Positions 53,382-62,800 of a stretch of 64,000 nt of DNA are shown in pieces (the stretch's first letter is position 1; the number at the start of each line of letters is the position of its first letter). Made by a program: the position numbers and the translations under genes. The stretch lies in the NCBI GenBank assembly GCA_949285555.1, contig CASDYG010000001.1, positions 124,001 through 188,000 of the forward strand, in the 5' to 3' direction. The notes below the pieces were generated by a model. It saw only the letters and a program-made list of their open reading frames with translations, was not told where the DNA came from and did no database searches. The stretch comes from an uncultured Eubacteriales bacterium (lineage in GTDB: Bacteria; Bacillota; Clostridia; Peptostreptococcales; Anaerovoracaceae).

Positions 53382-55634
53382 TTAATCCTCTAAGATTCTT
53401 TTAATCCTTTCGTGGCCCTCATTTCCATCATTTTCATATCTTCCACATTTTGGGCAGTAATTATCAATTATTCCTGTATATCCACAGCAAGGATCTCTAT
53501 CCACGGGATGATTTATCGAGCCATAACCTATGCCTACTTCTTTCATGTAGCGTACTATTTCCTCAAAAGCATCTAAATTCTTAAGTGGGTCACCATCAAG
53601 CTCTATATAGGAAATATGTCCTCCATTAGTGTATTTGTGATATGGAGCTTCAAGCCTTAATTTTTCAAATGCACTGATAGGATAATATACAGGAATATGG
53701 AAGCTATTCGTATAATACTCCTTATCTGTAACTCCCTTTATCTCACCAAATCTTTTTTTATCAATTCTTACAAATCTGCCTGATAACCCCTCAGCAGGAG
53801 TAGCGATAAGTGACCAATTAAGTCCGGTTCTTCTGGCCTCCTCATCCATCCTTTTTCTCATGGTTGCCACTATTTCAAGTCCCAGCCTCTGGGCTTCTTC
53901 GCTTTCTCCATGATGCTTTCCTATTAAAGCAATAAGTGTCTCTGCAAGTCCGATAAATCCTATAGTAAGAGTTCCGTGTTTTATTACTTCTTCTACACTG
54001 TCCGTAGGCTTTAGATTCTTTGAATCAATCCATACTCCCTGCCCCATTAAAAATGGAAAATTCATGGCTTTTTTTTGTGACTGAATACGTAGTCTTTCAT
54101 TTAACTGACCGATACAAAGCTCCATCATACTTTCTAGGCTTCTAAAAAATATATCTATATCACCTTTTGATTGAATGGCAAGCCTTGGCAGATTTATGGA
54201 GGTAAAAGATAAATTTCCTCTGCCATAAACTATCTCCCTGCTAGGATCATGTACATTTCCCATAACCCTGGTTCTACAGCCCATATATGCAATCTCTGTT
54301 TCAGGTTTACCTTCAACATAATACTGCTTGTTGAAAGGAGCATCGATAAATGAAAAGTTAGGAAAGAGCCTTTTTGCAGAAACCTTACAAGCAAGTTTAA
54401 ACAGATCATAATTAGGATCTGCAGGATTAAAATTAACACCCTCCTTCACCTTGAAAATTTGAATTGGAAAAATTGGTGTTTCTCCATTGCCAAGTCCAGC
54501 ATCGGTTGCCTTAAGCACACACTCCATAACAAGTCTTCCCTCAAGACTTGTATTCGTTCCATAATTAAGCGAACTAAATGGCACCTGTGCTCCCGCTCTG
54601 GAATGCATTGTATTTAGATTATGTATAAGGGCTTCCATAGCCTGATAAGTCTTTCTCACAATTTCCTTATCAGCATATGTCTTAGCCTTTTTCTGTGCGT
54701 CCACAACCTCTTTTTCAGGTGCCCACGTTTTCATAACATCCCACTCTTTAGCAAGATAGCTTTCCATATTTCCCATATGTGGCATTAAGTCGTGCTCAGC
54801 TTCAATTATTTCTCCTGCCTTTTTCACCTTATCTTCGCCATTATCAATAAATCCCTTTATCTCTAATATCTTTCCCAGATTTGACCAATAAAGCTTCTTA
54901 TAGGTCTTTCGTACCCCTGGTGCCATTGCATAGTCAAAATTAGGTACTGACTGACCACCATGCTGATCATTTTGATTGGATTGAATTGCTATACAGGCAA
55001 GTGCTGCATAGCTTTCAATATCATTAGGCTCTCTTAAAAAACCATGTCCTGTTGAAAATCCACCCTTTAAAAGCCCGACCAAATCTATTTGGCAGCATGT
55101 CATAGTCAAGGTGTAGAAATCCATGTCATGAATATGTATATCTCCCTCATCGTGTGCCTTTGCATATCTTGGGTCAATGACATACATCTTGTAAAATTCC
55201 TTAGCTCCTTCTGAGCCATACTTAAGCATGGTACCCATTGCGGTATTACCATCAATATTAGCATTCTCTCGTTTTACATCATTATCCTTTGCATCAAGGA
55301 AGGTAAGATCCTCATAGAGCTTCATAAGCTTCATATTCATATCTCTAACTCTAGTACGTTCAGCTCTATATAATATATATTCCTTGGCAGTTCTGGCATG
55401 ACCATTTTCTACAAGAGTCTTTTCTACTGCATCTTGTATTTCTTCCACAGTAGGACTCAAAGAATCCTTACCATCTACTAAACGCCTTTCTACCAGCTTT
55501 GCAAGATATTCTGCCATTTCTCTATCTTGTCCTCCGATAGAACTGGCGGCTTTAAATATTGCATCAGTAATCTTATCTAAGTCAAAATTTACCCTTCTGC
55601 CATCCCTCTTAATGATTTCTTTAATCTTTTCCAT
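53382..55634 (-). CDS. nrdD: Anaerobic ribonucleoside-triphosphate reductase NrdD (C-terminus looks short)
   Basis: A 750-residue class III ribonucleotide reductase with an N-terminal ATP-cone ('IIKRDGRRVNFDLDKITDAI') and the catalytic barrel ('MTCCQIDL', 'GHGFLREPNDIESYAALACI', 'NTMHSRAGAQVPFSSLNYGT'). The C-terminus has 'INHPVDRDPCCGYTG' and 'YCPKCGR', the zinc-site area, then ends at 'GHERIKRILED'. In class III enzymes a glycyl-radical motif of the RxxGY kind normally follows; I do not see it. The first zinc pair is also unusual (adjacent Cys-Cys). The ATG at 55634 is chosen for AAGGTGG; GTG at 55643 lies within that site. NrdG is directly downstream. Confidence 0.9.
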   Translation of the reverse strand: MEKIKEIIKRDGRRVNFDLDKITDAIFKAASSIGGQDREMAEYLAKLVERRLVDGKDSLSPTVEEIQDAVEKTLVENGHARTAKEYILYRAERTRVRDMNMKLMKLYEDLTFLDAKDNDVKRENANIDGNTAMGTMLKYGSEGAKEFYKMYVIDPRYAKAHDEGDIHIHDMDFYTLTMTCCQIDLVGLLKGGFSTGHGFLREPNDIESYAALACIAIQSNQNDQHGGQSVPNFDYAMAPGVRKTYKKLYWSNLGKILEIKGFIDNGEDKVKKAGEIIEAEHDLMPHMGNMESYLAKEWDVMKTWAPEKEVVDAQKKAKTYADKEIVRKTYQAMEALIHNLNTMHSRAGAQVPFSSLNYGTNTSLEGRLVMECVLKATDAGLGNGETPIFPIQIFKVKEGVNFNPADPNYDLFKLACKVSAKRLFPNFSFIDAPFNKQYYVEGKPETEIAYMGCRTRVMGNVHDPSREIVYGRGNLSFTSINLPRLAIQSKGDIDIFFRSLESMMELCIGQLNERLRIQSQKKAMNFPFLMGQGVWIDSKNLKPTDSVEEVIKHGTLTIGFIGLAETLIALIGKHHGESEEAQRLGLEIVATMRKRMDEEARRTGLNWSLIATPAEGLSGRFVRIDKKRFGEIKGVTDKEYYTNSFHIPVYYPISAFEKLRLEAPYHKYTNGGHISYIELDGDPLKNLDAFEEIVRYMKEVGIGYGSINHPVDRDPCCGYTGIIDNYCPKCGRYENDGNEGHERIKRILED

Positions 55635-55660
55635 ATATACCACCTTGATGTTTTATTATA

Positions 55661-55676
55661 TAACTATATATAGTGT
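55661..55676 (-). promoter_or_regulatory. NrdR-like operator upstream of nrdD
   Basis: A perfect 12-bp palindrome ACTATATATAGT (55663-55674), extended to TACACTATATATAGTTA on the minus strand, resembles the NrdR box that represses nucleotide-reductase genes. It lies just downstream of the probable transcription start. No second tandem box is convincing. Confidence 0.5.
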
Positions 55677-55696
55677 AAATACTTAATATGTAATAA

Positions 55697-55725
55697 ATCA
55701 TATACTACATAAAGAGGGATGTCAA
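55697..55725 (-). promoter_or_regulatory. Sigma-A promoter for nrdDG
   Basis: Minus-strand TTGACA (55725-55720), 17-nt spacer, TATGAT (55702-55697), about 63 nt before the nrdD ATG. Confidence 0.75.
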
Positions 55726-55782
55726 CGAAAAAATTTACTATATTTTAAAATTTTACAAAAAAATTTTTTAGGAGTATAATAA

Positions 55783-57273
55783 TTGAATATGAGTAAAAAA
55801 TCAAATATAACTAAACGTTTTTTAAATGGTAAATCAAATACAAGACATATAGGCTTTTTTCAATATCGTAAGCTTTTTTTAACCATATGTATGATTCTGG
55901 TGTTTTCAATAACACTTTCATCGTGTAGCCCGATTGGTCAAAACGGGATAAAAAGCTCTATTATTGAAAAATATTCATCTTACAAAGAGGATATGCTCGA
56001 TTCCAGGCAATCTATAAAAACACAGGATGACTTTTATGATTTTCTCAAAGGCTGGATGAAAAATAAGAGCCTTATTTATGAAGAACAAAATAAAAATATT
56101 TTAGTCTACACAAGCAAGTGGAAGGAATATTTTGACAAGGATAATACGCTTGTAACTGAAGGCAATACTATTAAGCCCAGACTTCTAATATGTGGCTATG
56201 ATAATAATAGCTTTGATAACTCTATCTCACCTATTGCTGCCTTTCTATCAATTATCAAGCTAATGGATGACGATATTCCTCTTGCATTAGTATTATTTAA
56301 TAATGAAGATAATAGCTTCAAGGGACTAAAAGGATTTAAACTGCCTGTAAATAATAAGGATATAGAAATATTCCATCTAAACAAAGGCAATAAGCTAATG
56401 TACAGTACTAAGGCAGGCTATACTAAACTATTTACCTTTACAAAAGTCTTAGAGCATTCTCCTGTAAGCTTGGATCAAATTTATCGAATAAAGATAAATG
56501 TACCTTATCAAGGAAATCTGGATACGAGAATATCCAAGCAGCCTAATCCTATAAAGGAACTTTCAAAGCTCCTTTCCAAACTAAAATCATCTATCTATTA
56601 TCAGCTCATTTCATTTGATGGTGGTCCTTACGTAGTTGATAATCCACTTGATGCCCAGGCGCTTATTGCCGTAGACAGCGATAATATGGATAAGCTTAAT
56701 CAGGCAGTAGTAGATGCTCAGGATTCATTTAGCGAATCATATTCAGATGATTTTCCAAATTGCACCTATACAATAGAGCAAGTTGAAAATGGAGAATATA
56801 GTACGGCTCTTTCAGATGAAACAAGAGGAGATATATTAAGTCTTATCTATACTCTTCCCAATGGCACAATTACTACTAATTCCAATGATGAGGCATCCAC
56901 AATCGGTAATCTTACAAGCCTTGCCATGAATGATAATGATGTCACATTAACTACAGTGTTATCTGCAATTTCTAAAGGCGAGGTAAAAGATCAGCTTAGT
57001 ACTGCAAGTACACTGGCAGAATTATCCGGCTTTGCTTTCAATGAGTCTACTCTTCACAAGGGCTGGAAGGGGGCAAAGGATGATGAAGAATTCTTTCAAC
57101 ATATTAGAGAAGTCTATGAAAACAGCGTACATCGAAGCTTTGAGATGATTCCTTCTATCCCATCTTCACCAGCCTATCTTTTAAATGATTACCCAAACCA
57201 AGTCAATATTACAATGACTGATGAAAAGGAGGAAGAGGTAATTAAATTTATCATAACCGCAGTACGACTATAG
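55783..57273 (+). CDS. Secreted lipoprotein with a PepD (M20) dipeptidase-like fold, probable pseudoenzyme
   Basis: A 496-residue protein with a long basic signal (hydrophobic about 31-44) ending in the lipobox L45-S-S-C48. The rest follows the order of aminoacyl-histidine dipeptidase PepD: metal-site 1 'LICGYDNNSFDNS', 'LALVLFNNEDNSFKGLKGF' where PepD has VDEETGMTGA, 'LNKGNKLMYSTKAGYTKLF', a GG-region 'IKINVPYQGNLDTRI', 'IYYQLISFDGG', and the late 'YTLPNGTI' and 'HKGWKGAKDDEEFF' (PepD YPGW). The metal ligands are mostly replaced (His by Tyr139, Asp by Asn141, Asp by Asn200, last His absent). TTG at 55783 has AGGAG 8 nt upstream; ATG at 55789 is 14 nt away. Homology is judged by eye. Confidence 0.7.
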   Translation: MNMSKKSNITKRFLNGKSNTRHIGFFQYRKLFLTICMILVFSITLSSCSPIGQNGIKSSIIEKYSSYKEDMLDSRQSIKTQDDFYDFLKGWMKNKSLIYEEQNKNILVYTSKWKEYFDKDNTLVTEGNTIKPRLLICGYDNNSFDNSISPIAAFLSIIKLMDDDIPLALVLFNNEDNSFKGLKGFKLPVNNKDIEIFHLNKGNKLMYSTKAGYTKLFTFTKVLEHSPVSLDQIYRIKINVPYQGNLDTRISKQPNPIKELSKLLSKLKSSIYYQLISFDGGPYVVDNPLDAQALIAVDSDNMDKLNQAVVDAQDSFSESYSDDFPNCTYTIEQVENGEYSTALSDETRGDILSLIYTLPNGTITTNSNDEASTIGNLTSLAMNDNDVTLTTVLSAISKGEVKDQLSTASTLAELSGFAFNESTLHKGWKGAKDDEEFFQHIREVYENSVHRSFEMIPSIPSSPAYLLNDYPNQVNITMTDEKEEEVIKFIITAVRL

Positions 57274-57302
57274 AGCGATTATCTAAATTAGAAATTGTCA
57301 TG

Positions 57303-57392
57303 AAAATACCCTATATGCTATTTGAACCGACCTCCCATCTGTTAGATTTTAGGTCTAACTTTGGGGCACCTCAATTACATATAGGGTATTTT
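57303..57392. terminator. Bidirectional terminator between the lipoprotein and the amino-acid ABC genes
   Basis: A perfect 15-bp inverted repeat, AAAATACCCTATATG (57303-57317) with CATATAGGGTATTTT (57378-57392). The loop is interrupted by a 51-bp insertion (57323-57373); without it the loop would be only a few bases. Confidence 0.85.
57323..57373 (+). mobile_element. 51-bp insertion-sequence-like remnant (mini-element) in a terminator loop
   Basis: The stretch begins TGAACCGACCTCCC and ends GGGGCACCTCA, ends that resemble the imperfect inverted repeats of IS3/IS150-group elements (TGA...CCC...GTTAGA). Inside, GTTAGA (57341-57346) pairs with TCTAAC (57354-57359). It is flanked on both sides by ATT (57320-57322 and 57374-57376), a likely 3-bp target duplication. 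There is no room for a transposase, so it would be a deletion remnant or a MITE. The IS-family link is from memory. Confidence 0.55.
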
Positions 57393-57399
57393 AAATATT

Positions 57400-58089
57400 T
57401 TAATTCATTGAGGCTAAAAAAGCCTTCAATCTATCACTTCTAGGAGATGCGAAAATATCATTTGGACTTCCCTCTTCTAATATTTTACCTTCATCCATAA
57501 ACACAACTCTTGTAGATACATCCCTGGCAAATTTCATCTCATGAGTAACAATAATCATGGTTATATGCTGCATTGCAAGCTTACGCATAACATCAAGTAC
57601 ACTACCTGTAATTTCAGGATCCAGTGCTGATGTAGGCTCATCAAATAAAATTATATCTGGTTTTGTCGCAAGGCTTCTTGCAATGGCAATTCTTTGCTTT
57701 TGACCTCCTGAAATATGAGCAGGATATGTATCAGCCTTATCTGAAAGACCTACGAGCTCTAAGAGTTTTCTAGCTTCTTCTAGCACTTCTGTTTTCGGTC
57801 TTCTCTGAACCTTAATTGGAGCGTATGTAATATTTTCTAAACATGTCATGTGAGGAAAAAGATTAAAATGCTGAAATACCATGGATGTATCACCTTTTAA
57901 CTCAATGCTACCTGAAGTCGGCACAGACAAGCCATTAATACTTCTGAGAAATGTACTTTTACCAGAACCGGAAGGTCCGATTACTGAAACTATTTCTCCT
58001 TTTTCCATCTGAAAATCTATTCCCTTTAATGCATGGCACCCTACGTATTCCTTGTGCAAATCATTGATTTTAAGTATTATATCTTTCAT
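57400..58089 (-). CDS. Polar amino-acid ABC transporter ATP-binding protein
   Basis: A 229-residue ABC ATPase with Walker A '[11 protein letters not shown]', Q-loop region '[13 protein letters not shown]', signature '[16 protein letters not shown]', Walker B '[14 protein letters not shown]' and switch His 'IIVTHEM'. The HisP/GlnQ group is indicated by '[14 protein letters not shown]'. It shares its boundary base with the permease gene (stop and start overlap by 1 nt) and ends at the bidirectional terminator. It powers uptake of a polar amino acid, substrate unassigned. Confidence 0.95.
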   Translation of the reverse strand: MKDIILKINDLHKEYVGCHALKGIDFQMEKGEIVSVIGPSGSGKSTFLRSINGLSVPTSGSIELKGDTSMVFQHFNLFPHMTCLENITYAPIKVQRRPKTEVLEEARKLLELVGLSDKADTYPAHISGGQKQRIAIARSLATKPDIILFDEPTSALDPEITGSVLDVMRKLAMQHITMIIVTHEMKFARDVSTRVVFMDEGKILEEGSPNDIFASPRSDRLKAFLASMN

Positions 58090-58751
58090 TATGCTTCTCC
58101 TTTTGCATCATATCGCTTAAAATGTGTTTCCAGCTTTCCTGCGATTATAGTCAGTATGAGATTAAGCATAAGGTAGATAATGGCAGTTACAAGGAAAACC
58201 AGAGTGGCTGAAGTCCTATTTACGATACCATAGGTTACCTTCATAAGTTCAAGCATACCAATTGCCTGCACAAGTGCTGTATCTTTAACTAAAGTAATGG
58301 TTTCATTAAATACCGACGGAAGAATAGCCTTCATTGTCTGTGGCAGTACAATATCTAATAGAGTCTGCTTCTTAGACAGGTGAAGTGAATGAGCTGCCTC
58401 AAACTGCCCTATATCAATACTATTAAATCCACCTCTATATATTTCAGCAAAATATGCGGCATAATTTAACACAAAGGTAACAGCAGCGGTGGCAAAGGCA
58501 TCAAGAGCTATCCCCATATTTATAGGTAGAAAAAAATAGAAGAAGAACAGCTGTAATAGCAAAGGAGTTCCTCTAAAAATCCATACATATGTACTGCATA
58601 TTAACTTTATTGGTAAAAATTTACTGTTTACTCCCAAAGCAATAGGAAGCCCAAGTGGCAATGACAGTACAAGTGTAATTGCAAATAGCTTTACAGTTTC
58701 CAGCGTCCCCTCTGCTAGTGCTGGCAAATATGACATAATTTCATTTATCAA
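58089..58751 (-). CDS. Polar amino-acid ABC transporter permease
   Basis: A 220-residue permease of the HisM/GlnP type with about five membrane helices, starting '[19 protein letters not shown]' and carrying '[16 protein letters not shown]', the family's RGTPL motif. The coupling loop is '[21 protein letters not shown]', a variant of the EAAxxxGxxxxxxxxxIxLP motif, in which the usual Gly is Leu. The TTG at 58751 is preferred, with AAGGAG 6 nt upstream; GTG at 58778 and ATG at 58766 have no ribosome site and overlap the upstream stem-loop. It lies between the binding-protein gene and the ATPase gene. Confidence 0.92.
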   Translation of the reverse strand: MINEIMSYLPALAEGTLETVKLFAITLVLSLPLGLPIALGVNSKFLPIKLICSTYVWIFRGTPLLLQLFFFYFFLPINMGIALDAFATAAVTFVLNYAAYFAEIYRGGFNSIDIGQFEAAHSLHLSKKQTLLDIVLPQTMKAILPSVFNETITLVKDTALVQAIGMLELMKVTYGIVNRTSATLVFLVTAIIYLMLNLILTIIAGKLETHFKRYDAKGEA

Positions 58752-58769
58752 TTGCTTCTCCTTCATTAA

Positions 58770-58799
58770 TAGAAGCACTCAGGAATGTGAGTGCTTCTA
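58770..58799 (-). other. Stem-loop between binding-protein and permease genes
   Basis: An 11-bp perfect stem (58770-58780 with 58789-58799) and an eight-base loop. No T-run follows on the minus strand, so a partial terminator or a 3' mRNA stabiliser for the binding-protein message is likely, which would raise that protein's level above the membrane parts. Confidence 0.65.
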
Positions 58800-58803
58800 A
58801 TTT

Positions 58804-59625
58804 TTAATTATCTAAAAATACTACAATATTTTCGCCGAACCATTTTTCACTTATTTCCTTAGCCTTTCCATTGGCTAAAAGTGCCTTTATAGCACCATTC
58901 ACCTGGTTCCTAAGCTTTTCATCTTCTTTTCTGAAGCCTATGACATAGTAGTCATCACCCAATGTATAATCTAAGGCTCTCAGGGAATCATCTTTAGCAT
59001 TGGATTTCATATAAAGTCCAAGTACCTGATCTATAACCATAACATCCACCCTACCTGCCTTAAGGTCTAATAGTGCTTCATCATATGTCTTATATTCTGT
59101 TATATTGTCTTTAAAGCTATCATATGCTTCATTTGCTTTTAGCATCTCAAGAGCAGAAGAATCAGCCTGTGTTCCTAGCTTGTATTTGCTTAAATCTGAT
59201 GCGGTATTTACAGTAACATCATCCTTATTGGACATGAGAATAATTTCATTTTCAAGATATCTCTTGGATAGAGACATTGCCTTTTCACGTTCTGGCGTCT
59301 GTGACATACCATTCCAGATACAATCTATCTTCTTAGATTTAAGTTCCAGATCCTTTGCATCCCAGTTTATAGGCTTAAATTTAATCTTATAACCAAGCTC
59401 TTCTCCTACAGCATTGGCTAAATCTATATCAAAACCCACAAGCTTATTTGACTCATCTCTAAATCCCATAGGAGCAAAGGTATCATCAAGACCTACGATT
59501 AATGTATTATCATCCTTTTTATCAGCCTGCTTATCTTCCTTTTTATCATTACTACATGCTGTAATAAATACTACAGTGACAATTAGCATAAGTGCTAAAA
59601 AAATATTCTTAAAGCCTCTATTCAT
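58804..59625 (-). CDS. Amino-acid ABC transporter substrate-binding lipoprotein
   Basis: A 273-residue type II periplasmic-binding-like lipoprotein: signal peptide ending in the lipobox I-T-A-C24, an Asp/Lys-rich linker, then 'TLIVGLDDTFAPMGFRDE' and 'NKLVGFDIDLANAVGEELG', the family 3 signature, 'CIWNGMSQTPEREKAM' and 'DVMVIDQVLGLYM'. The C-terminal 'EISEKWFGENIVV' is typical. It is the first gene of the three-gene transporter operon and has a very good promoter. The ligand is a polar amino acid by family, not more. Confidence 0.94.
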   Translation of the reverse strand: MNRGFKNIFLALMLIVTVVFITACSNDKKEDKQADKKDDNTLIVGLDDTFAPMGFRDESNKLVGFDIDLANAVGEELGYKIKFKPINWDAKDLELKSKKIDCIWNGMSQTPEREKAMSLSKRYLENEIILMSNKDDVTVNTASDLSKYKLGTQADSSALEMLKANEAYDSFKDNITEYKTYDEALLDLKAGRVDVMVIDQVLGLYMKSNAKDDSLRALDYTLGDDYYVIGFRKEDEKLRNQVNGAIKALLANGKAKEISEKWFGENIVVFLDN

Positions 59626-59673
59626 CTCATCCTCCTATATTACTAGCTTTATTCATTAACTTAACTATTTGCT

Positions 59674-59702
59674 ATTGTAACATAGAAATTTTCACAAGTC
59701 AA
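59674..59702 (-). promoter_or_regulatory. Sigma-A promoter for the amino-acid ABC operon
   Basis: Minus-strand TTGACT (59702-59697), 17-nt spacer, TACAAT (59679-59674), 48 nt before the binding-protein ATG. The palindrome TTGATAA-AG-TTATCAA (59720-59735) sits 17 bp upstream of the -35 and could be an operator. Confidence 0.72.
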
Positions 59703-59806
59703 CGCTTTAATTAGATAAATTGATAAAGTTATCAAAATTTATTTTTACTCGCAACAATATCCCAATATCTAAAATTATAAAAGCTTAGTCGTCCTTTATA
59801 TGTCTC

Positions 59807-62800
59807 TTAGAAAAAGCTTATCTGATCTGTTGCTCCAAGCTTATGAAATACTCCTAGCTTGTTTAAATTCTCAAGACCAGCCTTAGTAATCCTTCCTCTT
59901 GCGACAGCATCTTCCACACTTATAAAAGGCTTTTTTTCATATTCATCATGTAGCATCTTTGAAGCCGTTTCCCCAAAGCCATCTATTGCTATATATGGTA
60001 TTAGTACCTTCCCCTCATGAATATTGAATTTTAAAGGGTCTGAAACTCCTAATAGTGGCTTTTCAAATTCGTATCCTCTTGCAAGCATTTCCAGTACTAT
60101 TTCATAAACCAAAAGCTTATTTTTATCCTTCGCAGTTGGTTTTTCTTGCCTGTGAATTTCAGCCATTTTCTTCTTTATTGCTACCTTACCTTCAAGAACA
60201 GTATTTAAGTCAAAATCCTCTACTACACTAGAAAGATGGGCAGCATAAAATGCTAATGGATAATACACCTTGTACCATGCCATTCTAACAGCCATCATAA
60301 CATACGCCACGGCATGTGCTCTTGGAAACATGTATTTAATCTTTATACAAGAATCAATATACCAATCAGGAACTCCATGCTCTTTCATAAGTGCTAGCTG
60401 ATCATCGCTTATAGGCTTATTCTTTCTGACTATCTCCATTATTGTGAATGCATCCTTGTTTTTCAGCCCCTTTAATAAGAGATAGTTCATTATGTCGTCT
60501 CTTGTGGAAATAACCTCATTCATTGTTGCAATGCCCTGCTTAATATAATATTGTGCATTATTAAGCCATACATCTGTACCGTGGGAAAAGCCTGAAATTC
60601 TTACTAAATCAGAAAAAGTAGAAGGAGAGGTATCATCGAGCATTTTACGAACAAAGTCCGTACCAAATTCCGGTATTCCATAACTACCATGCACCTGATT
60701 GTAATCCTCATCCTTAATATTTAGTGCCTCTACTCCCCTAAATATGGACAAAACATTTGGATCTGTCAGCTCTATTGTAAGTGGATCTATTCCCGTCATA
60801 TCCTCAAGGTGCCTGATCATAGATGGTACCGTATGTCCTAAAATATCCAATTTTAACAAATTTTGATCTATTTTATGATAATCAAAATGCGTGGTAATTA
60901 TTCCCTTATCCTTATCATCTGCTGGATGCTGCACTGGACAAAATTCATATATTTCATGATCATCTGGAACTATGATTATACCACCTGGATGCTGACCTGT
61001 AGTTCTCTTTACACCTGTGCATCCCTGTACTAATCTTTCCACTTCATAGCTTCTTGTCTGCTGAGCAGTTTCATCATGAAATTTTCTTACGTATCCATAT
61101 GCGGTTTTCTCTGCCACAGTACTTACTGTGCCGGCCTTATATACATTTTTTTCACCAAAAATCTCTCCCACATACTTGTGAGCTGTAGCCTGATACTCTC
61201 CAGCAAAATTCAAATCTATATCTGGTTCCTTATCCCCCTCAAATCCTAAAAAGGTTGCAAACGGAATTGTAAAGCCATCTCGTTTAAGCTCGGTACCACA
61301 TACAGGGCACTTCTTTACCGGCATATCTATCCCGCAGTTATATTTTGACAAATCACCCCATTCAAGATATTTACAGTCAGGGCAAATGTAATGCGGCTCA
61401 AGTGGATTCACCTCTGTAATACCAGCCATAGTTGCAGCAAAGGATGAACCAACTGATCCTCTGGATCCTACCAAATAACCATCCTTTAAAGATTTTTCCA
61501 CCAGCATTTGAGCAGATACATACATGACTGCATAACCGTTTTTTATTATGGAAGAAAGCTCTTTTTCCAATCTTTCTCCGATTTCTTTTGGCAACGGGTT
61601 GCCGTATATGCTATGTGCCTTTTCCATACAGCTCTCATAAAGCTTTTGGTCCGCCCCTTCTATCTTAGGAGGAAATTTACCTGATGGAACCGGCCTCATT
61701 TTTTCAATCATATCGGATATCTTGTTGGAGTTTTCTACTACTACCTCATATGCCTTTTCTTCACCAAGATATGAGAATTCATTCAGCATCTCTTCAGTAG
61801 TTCTCATATATAGTCCCTGCCCCTGCTCAGCATCCTTATAGCCCATGCCTGCCATAAGAATATTCCTATATATTGCGGAAGTAGGCTCATCATAGTGAGC
61901 ATCAGTAGTAGCAACTACGGGCTTACCCATCCTGCTACCTAGCTCAACTATTCTTTTATTAAGTGCCTTTAGGTCTTCATTTCCTGAAACGATACCATTT
62001 TCAATCATAAATCGATTATTTATAAGAGGCTGAATCTCCAGATAATCATAAAATTCTGCAATTTTTTCCAGCTCCTCTACGCTTTTACCATTTTTTACAG
62101 CCTGATATACCTCGCCTGCTTCACAGGCAGAACCGATGATAATTCCATCCCTATGTGCCGTAATTACAGATTTAGGAAGTCTTGGCTTCTTATAAAAATA
62201 GTCCAGGTGAGAAATAGACACCATTTTATATAAATTCTTTAGGCCCTCTAAGTTTTTTGCAAGTAAAATTATATGATTAGTTCTCTTTGATTTATAATCA
62301 ATGCTGCCATCTTCATTTTTGCAATCCGAGTCATCAAAAAAGTAACCCTCAAGCCCGTAAATGATTTTAATATCTACGCCTTTCTTCTGCCACTTATCAG
62401 CCTCGCTTGCTGCATCAGGAAAGCTTTGGACAACTCCATGATCTGTAATTGCAACTGCCGTATGCCCCCATCTTGCTGAATTACCTACTAATGTAGCAAC
62501 ATCATTTAATCCGTCCATTGAACTCATCTTAGTATGAGCATGTAGTTCGACTCTTTTCTTGCCAGGATAGTTATCCTCTCTGTACTTTTTTTCATCTGGA
62601 CATATTGACCTAGCAACAATTATTAAATCATTAGAATATGGATCATTTTTAGCTGTTCCTAAAACCTTTATATAATTTCCAACCTTTATCTCTTCCTTTG
62701 CAAGCTTCCATTCTTCATCATTTGCGAAAAGCTTTACGCCCATACTTGCAGTATCATCCGTAATATATATAGTTACTACTTCCTTATTGCTTTTGGCAGA

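Noticed and set aside
59736-59806. Terminator for polC
   Set aside because: Only a weak AAGCTT/AAGCTT pairing with a poor T-tract was found; not good enough to call.
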